Assembly (NCBI GenBank): GCA_946803715.1
Contig: CAMPET010000587.1
Span: 3,632-14,732 of the forward strand
Origin: Beroe ovata
Taxonomy: Eukaryota > Ctenophora > Nuda > Beroida > Beroidae
DNA length: 11,101 nt
Direction: 5' to 3'
Part shown: one piece after another, positions 8,133-11,101 of the stretch
How the letters are laid out: every line of letters starts with the position of its first letter
Numbering within the stretch: position 1 is the stretch's first letter
The notes under the pieces: model-generated
What the model saw: the letters and a program-made list of their open reading frames with translations, nothing else
What the model was told of the DNA's origin: nothing
Database searches by the model: none
Position numbers and translations under genes: made by a program

Positions 8133-8427
8133 CTGTCCAGCGAGCTGCTGGTTGAGGTCAAGGACAAGTTGCGGAGGTCTGTGCCTCTGGTCAGAAGAGT
8201 GCTGACAGAGCAAGTGTTCGAACCAACACATGATCACGAGACATCGCCGTTCATGCTCTACACAGATGCTGACTGGCCGTATCTAGGTAACGTTTTAGAA
8301 ATTCCTAAAATTCTTGTTCCATATCCCATAAAGACGATCAAAATGATGATAAGAAAGATTTCCGAAAATGGTTCACCACTGCTTGACCTAAAATCAACTT
8401 TATTTTGCAGAGTTTGTCAAGGAATAA
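8133..8427 (+). CDS. Terminal two exons of the same host gene family, copy 2 (partial)
   Basis: The exon starts right after AG at 8131-8132 (the rest of the acceptor is lost to an N at 8130) and ends at 8286 before donor GTAACG. The 124-nt intron 8287-8410 ends TTATTTTGCAG. The last exon gives Glu-Phe-Val-Lys-Glu and TAA (8425-8427). Compared with copy 1 I count ten substitutions in the penultimate exon, seven of them synonymous, plus a 3-base in-frame insertion (HDHET versus HHGT). That pattern implies both copies have been under protein-level constraint. The intron differs at a similar rate and also by a 3-base indel, so the duplication is recent. As in copy 1, the intron has no stop in the read-through frame, which ends at TGA 8445-8447. 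Confidence 0.65.
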
Positions 8428-8450
8428 GATACGCGGAGGATGGGTGACTN

Positions 8451-8953
8451 GTCATAGAACCCACTGAGCTGGTAGTTGAACTTTACCTTGCATCCCTTCC
8501 TCACAGCGGGCATGTGGGGGGAGGAGATGCTTGCCTTGTTGTTCGGTCCGTTATACCCCCTCACTATCATGTAGTGACCTGAGGGAAAGTTATTGGAGAT
8601 GCTTGCTACAACTGTGACAGATGAGAGTTTTGGGCTGCTTATACAGCAATAGAGAAAGATAAACTGATCATCACAATATTATGTGAACCACCCACCAGTC
8701 TCATTGCTGAAGGTGGTATCAGTGGCTGGTCCATTAGCCCCGATAATGAACCCACTGGGCGGGTGCTCCCTGACCCACTCATAGTTACTCGGGTCGGGAC
8801 TCCACCCACACTGGTTCTTCTCGAAGTCACACGCCGCGCACAGCACTTCATCACTTCCGTCAGCACAGTCGGGGCGCAGGTTACACACCTCACTCCTTGG
8901 TATACACTGCGGTACTCCGCACTCAAACTCGGATGCGGAACACAGCGGTTTCG
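8451..8953 (-). CDS. LDLa-MAM extracellular protein, two exons (partial)
   Basis: Reading the - strand, an acceptor (CTCCCTTTCCCGCAG) leads into exon 8953-8696, which ends before donor GTGGGT. It encodes one LDL-receptor class A module with six cysteines and the calcium-box motif DCADGSDE, then the start of a MAM domain (CDFEKNQCGW...). A 117-nt intron (8695-8579, ending TTTCCCTCAG) leads to exon 8578-8451. That exon continues the MAM domain with GHYMIVRGY and the third MAM cysteine (KGCKVKFNYQLSG), and is cut by the N at 8450. The junction is phase 1 and rebuilds Gly-His-Tyr exactly as expected for MAM. The first exon is 1-1 symmetric (258 nt), the phase class favoured in shuffled extracellular modules. 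Such proteins are secreted or membrane receptors/adhesion molecules. Signal peptide and membrane segment are not in view. Confidence 0.88.
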
Positions 8954-9028
8954 CTGCGGGAAAGGGAGTTGAGAAAACGAGTAGTGGCATGTTACGATAA
9001 CCGTACACCCGGCAATTCGTTGTTTGGC

Positions 9029-9142
9029 TGCACACCCCGTGTTACAGTGCACACCTCGTGTTATAGTGCACAACCCGTAGTATAGTGCACACCTCGTGTT
9101 ATAGTGCACAACCCGTACTATAGTGCACACCCCGTGTTATAG
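9029..9142. repeat. 19-bp minisatellite, six units, alternating two variants
   Basis: Six exact 19-bp units follow each other (9029, 9048, 9067, 9086, 9105, 9124), consensus TGCACACCTCGTGTTATAG. Units 2 and 4 are identical; units 3 and 5 share a variant (ACCCGTA.TATAG) and differ by one base, so amplification went by a 38-bp dimer. The array runs straight into the N at 9143 and is probably longer in the genome. It lies in the presumed intron before the LDLa exon. Confidence 0.95.
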
Positions 9143-9143
9143 N

Positions 9144-9180
9144 AAATCAACTTTATTTTGCAGAGTTTGTCAAGGAATAA
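9144..9180 (+). pseudogene. Terminal exon of the duplicated host gene, copy 3 (fragment)
   Basis: Immediately after the N, the last 20 bases of the intron (AAATCAACTTTATTTTGCAG) match copies 1 and 2. They are followed by the terminal exon encoding (Glu)-Phe-Val-Lys-Glu and TAA at 9178-9180. Downstream sequence matches copy 2 up to its own N (GATACG.GGAGGATGGGTG.CT). The penultimate exon is missing, possibly hidden in the gap. I cannot tell a truncated pseudogene from an intact copy broken by assembly. Confidence 0.6.
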
Positions 9181-9466
9181 GATACGTGGAGGATGGGTGG
9201 CTGAGGGACTCTGTCATGCCGAGGGACTCACACGAGCATGGTGTGCGTGTGTTTCGACCCAGGGACTTATATAATTTATTAGCAAACATGTTCATGGGTA
9301 TACCGTACTTGACTTCTATATTTTCGTAACAACCAAATGGCCATTATTGTCTTACTCTTTGTGCATGGTGAATGATGTTTCATGTTGCTTAATTCATATA
9401 CATAGCATATAATCTTAGACACAGTATATAATCAACACTTAGACGAGAATATTCCCTAGCAATAGC
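9181..9466. other. Spacer, no gene seen
   Basis: The first ~80 bases are the 3' flank shared with copy 2, containing degenerate GGGACTC/GAGGGACT words. The rest is AT-rich with no supported exon, RNA gene or element end. It would hold the promoter and 5' UTR of the + strand gene starting near 9467 if that ATG is the true start. Confidence 0.4.
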
Positions 9467-10132
9467 ATGGACTGCGAGATTTCAAGAAAACTTGTCAACA
9501 TCCTGTGTATTGGTAATATGAAACATCGAGAAATCAACTATTATATCTTCGAAAATGGGGCGAAACCCCCACTTCTCTTCCCATCCAAAACACTACTTCA
9601 AAACCTGACGCCCGTGAGTAATGATGGTGTAATATGTATGTCATCGGTTGAAATGATCAAATAGTGACATCATGACACATACATAGCGCTCCACTTTCAC
9701 AGCAATATTTTCAGGATCAGCATTATGATGTGATTGTGGAAAAGGATGGACAGTCACGAATCCTATTTTATGAAGTAAGTTTGACTCTGCACTATCAATC
9801 TTAACAGTAACCATATCACGAATCTTGATTAAATGAACTCCTTGTTTCCAAACTCATAGCTAAAAAAGAGGGTAAGCTGTTGTGTTTCAGAGAGCAGAGG
9901 GAAAGCAAGCAGTGAGGAAAGTGGAGGTAACGCGGGGGAAAAAGAAAGCAGGATCTCGTGAGACGGAAACCCGTCGTGTGGTGCCACAGGTACAGTATAA
10001 TGCAAGTCACATGAATCTTGAATCATTTGATGAAAGATGGGATTTGAACTCACAGTTAACTCAAATTTACCTGAAACTTCAACAGAAGAAGAAGAAGAGG
10101 GTGTTCATAGACAGTGAGCCGGAAGAAAGTGT
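9467..10132 (+). CDS. Unrecognised + strand gene, three exons, cut by gap
   Basis: I do not recognise this protein. Exon 1 (ATG 9467 to 9613, 49 codons) ends at donor GTGAGT. Exon 2 (9715-9774, 20 codons, DQHYDVIVEKDG...) lies between acceptor CAATATTTTCAG and donor GTAAGT. Exon 3 starts at 9891 after TGTTGTGTTTCAG and runs open to the N at 10133. All junctions are phase 0, so the frame is kept throughout. The product begins with mixed charged/hydrophobic sequence, becomes Lys/Arg-rich in exon 3, and ends with a KKKK run and acidic SEPEE. Exon 3 may be shorter: CACAG/GTACAG at 9990 is a good donor. No signal peptide or membrane segment is evident, which suggests an intracellular protein. The ATG has an upstream in-frame stop but exon 1 could be internal (an AG precedes it). 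It could be the 5' end of the duplicated gene family whose 3' ends surround it, but nothing in view proves this. Confidence 0.55.
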
Positions 10133-10133
10133 N

Positions 10134-10695
10134 TCCACTCCGATACCACCGTACCACTTATCGGATAGTGTACCCACTATCTTCACTCGCCAGAGGTTGC
10201 TATTGGAGAGTGGGGTGGTGCTCCTCGTCCAATCGGTTGTGTTGGCCGTGTTGTTCAGAAGCTGTACTTCCGTTCCCTGAGAATCGTGGTAGAACACCCT
10301 GGGCGGAGAGGAGAGTGAGCATGGGGGATATGACTTCTGGATACAGGAAATTCATGTGACTGTAGCAGGGGTTATATTCTCAGTGTGGAGAATGGGGAGT
10401 GCATGTTATAGGCAAGTTAATACTACTTGGCGTGGGATGATGCAGACTGCACAATGATTGTGCAGTGGTTGAGTGATTGAGTGATTGTGCGGGTGTGGTT
10501 GTGCACTGGAGCAGTGGATTTGATAGGGTGTACGTTGAGAGACTTACTGTATTTGAGCGTCCTGGGTGTAGTAGAAGAGCTGTAGGACACAGTTGGAGGT
10601 GTCAGATGACATCCATGGTCCGACAATGATACTCTCCTCTCCTGCCTGGGACGGTCCCCAATTCTCGTGGAATAGGAAGTGCCCGTCCTGTGTTC
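10134..10695 (-). CDS. MAM domain, two exons of an extracellular protein (partial)
   Basis: On the - strand, exon 10695-10548 follows acceptor CTCCCCCAATAG and ends at donor GTAAGT. It encodes TQDGHFLFHENWG... and the MAM third-cysteine segment SNCVLQLFYYTQD. A 249-nt intron (10547-10299, ending CCTCTCCGCCCAG) leads to exon 10298-10134, which carries the end of the MAM domain: LWRVKIVGTLSDKWYGGIGV and then Asp/Glu cut by the N. The junction is phase 2 and rejoins as ...Gln-Ile-Gln-Val-Phe-Tyr. This MAM domain differs from the one at 8451-8953 because both contain the central segment. In - strand order the two parts read MAM, LDLa, MAM, the arrangement of multi-MAM/LDLa proteins, so one gene is likely, though a + strand gene now sits between them. 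The first MAM exon with its opening cysteines is not visible up to the window end. Confidence 0.85.
10448..10464. repeat. Perfect 7-bp hairpin in MAM intron
   Basis: TGCACAA and TTGTGCA flank TGA. It is followed by GTGATTGAGTGATTGTGC, a short direct repeat. It lies within the 249-nt intron of the - strand MAM gene. No function is evident. Confidence 0.7.
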
Positions 10696-10766
10696 CTATT
10701 GGGGGAGAAGAAGTTAGTGGTGGTGGTGGGATGCGGTGAGGAGACGGGTGGGAGGGAGGAGCAAAC

Positions 10767-10781
10767 TGATAAGAGTTATCA
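10767..10781. repeat. Perfect 6-bp hairpin TGATAA-GAG-TTATCA
   Basis: Short perfect inverted repeat between the MAM exons and copy 4, next to a purine-rich G/A tract (10709-10763). The stem is AT-rich and no T run follows, so I assign no terminator-like or other role. Confidence 0.5.
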
Positions 10782-10813
10782 TCCCGTTGTTGAAATACAA
10801 TGAGATATCAGCC

Positions 10814-10855
10814 GATGTTGCTCGTTGAGCATTGCTCGTCTGATGTTGCTCATCA
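10814..10855. repeat. Three degenerate 14-bp tandem units
   Basis: Units begin at 10814, 10828 and 10842, each with a TTGCTC core (GATGTTGCTCGTTG, AGCATTGCTCGTCT, GATGTTGCTCATCA). They lie just before truncated copy 4 of the duplicated exons and may mark the breakpoint of that duplication. Confidence 0.6.
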
Positions 10856-10875
10856 GGTGTACCTAACATCTCGGA

Positions 10876-11046
10876 CCTTCCCCATTCATGCTGTGTGAGG
10901 ATGCCGACTGGCCATATCTAGGTAATGTCTTAGAAATTCCCGTTCGATCTCGCAGAAAGACGTTCAAAATGTTTTAGAAAGATTTCCAAAAATGATTCAT
11001 CACTGCTTGACCTAAAATCAACTTTGCAGAGTTCCTCAAGGAATGA
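10876..11046 (+). pseudogene. Terminal two exons of the duplicated host gene, copy 4 (5'-truncated, diverged)
   Basis: Only the last part of the penultimate exon remains: PSPFMLCEDADWPYL plus one base, ending at 10921 before donor GTAATG. The 108-nt intron 10922-11029 keeps the GCTTGACCTAAAATCAACTT block but has lost part of the pyrimidine tract (ACTTTGCAG). The last exon encodes Glu-Phe-Leu-Lys-Glu and ends in TGA (11044-11046) instead of TAA. Sequence before about 10870 does not match copies 1 and 2. Unlike copies 1 and 2, the intron has an in-frame stop (TAG 10975-10977) if retained. It is the most diverged copy and may be a pseudogene or the end of an older paralogue. Confidence 0.6.
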
Positions 11047-11074
11047 GATCAACACCCCCCAGTATGGACGACTC

Positions 11075-11101
11075 GTGACTGAGGACGGGTGACTGAGGAA
11101 C
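11075..11101. repeat. 14-bp tandem repeat running off the window
   Basis: GTGACTGAGGA occurs at 11075 and 11089 with a 14-base period. The same GGGTGACT word follows copy 2 immediately before the N at 8450, and a related word follows copy 3. The repeat appears to be a conserved 3' neighbour of this gene family. Confidence 0.6.

Larger units (their letters stand above)
8450..9143. other. Fragment bounded by Ns, carrying - strand exons inside a + strand gene array
   Basis: Single Ns at 8450 and 9143 enclose this piece. The left N follows GGGTGACT after copy 2; in copy 4 the same word opens a 14-bp tandem repeat (11075-11101). The right N ends a 19-bp minisatellite. Both gaps thus coincide with tandem repeats, and the enclosed exons run opposite to the flanking gene copies. 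The placement or orientation of this fragment may be a scaffolding error. Confidence 0.6.

Noticed and set aside
8639-9130. 163-codon - strand open frame
   Set aside because: It overlaps the LDLa/MAM exon in another frame and runs through the minisatellite; the six-cysteine LDLa frame is clearly the real one.
10423-10626. 67-codon - strand open frame
   Set aside because: It overlaps the MAM exon at 10548-10695 in the wrong frame and continues into the intron.
1-11101. CRISPR array, tRNA or rRNA genes
   Set aside because: No spaced direct repeats, cloverleaf-type boxes or rRNA signatures were seen; the 19-bp array has no spacers.

Overview
The window looks like metazoan nuclear DNA, most likely from an early-branching marine invertebrate; a sponge such as Amphimedon would fit the short introns and shuffled extracellular domains, but species is only a guess. 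It holds one large, intact rolling-circle transposon gene (Helitron) followed by a patchwork of short exons from at least three host gene fragments. Four single Ns (8130, 8450, 9143, 10133) look like collapsed assembly gaps.

Region 1 (1-6052, possibly to about 7380): a Helitron Rep/Helicase gene on the + strand. The frame is open from the first base, so the 5' end lies outside the window. Order of parts: STPR-like basic 19-residue repeats, a C4 zinc-binding-like motif, the Helitron-like N-terminal domain, an HUH/two-tyrosine nickase, a PIF1-type helicase, a Pro/Ser-rich linker, and a C-terminal domain with Cys...His motifs suggesting a papain-fold cysteine protease. A candidate 40-nt intron sits exactly at the annotated stop. 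The 3' end of the element was not pinned down; a strong GC hairpin inside AT arms lies at 7329-7380.

Region 2 (7404-8427, 9144-9180, 10876-11046; + strand): four copies, two near-complete and two truncated, of the last two exons of one host gene. All share the same splice sites and a short terminal exon encoding Glu-Phe-(Leu/Val)-Lys-Glu-stop. Copies 1 and 2 differ mostly by synonymous changes plus an in-frame 3-base indel, so they look like genuine recently duplicated coding exons. The Helitron lies immediately upstream of copy 1, apparently in the preceding intron.

Region 3 (8451-8953 and 10134-10695; - strand): four exons of a MAM/LDL-receptor-class-A extracellular protein, recovered by joining splice sites with matching phases. 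In transcription order they give MAM, then LDLa, then a second MAM.

Region 4 (9467-10132; + strand): three in-frame, phase-0 exons of an unrecognised gene ending at a gap.

The + and - strand gene pieces alternate between Ns that fall in or beside tandem repeats, so the order of pieces after 8130 may partly be a scaffolding artefact. The best candidates for novelty are the Helitron's C-terminal protease-like module and its possible terminal mini-intron, and the tandemly duplicated terminal exons.
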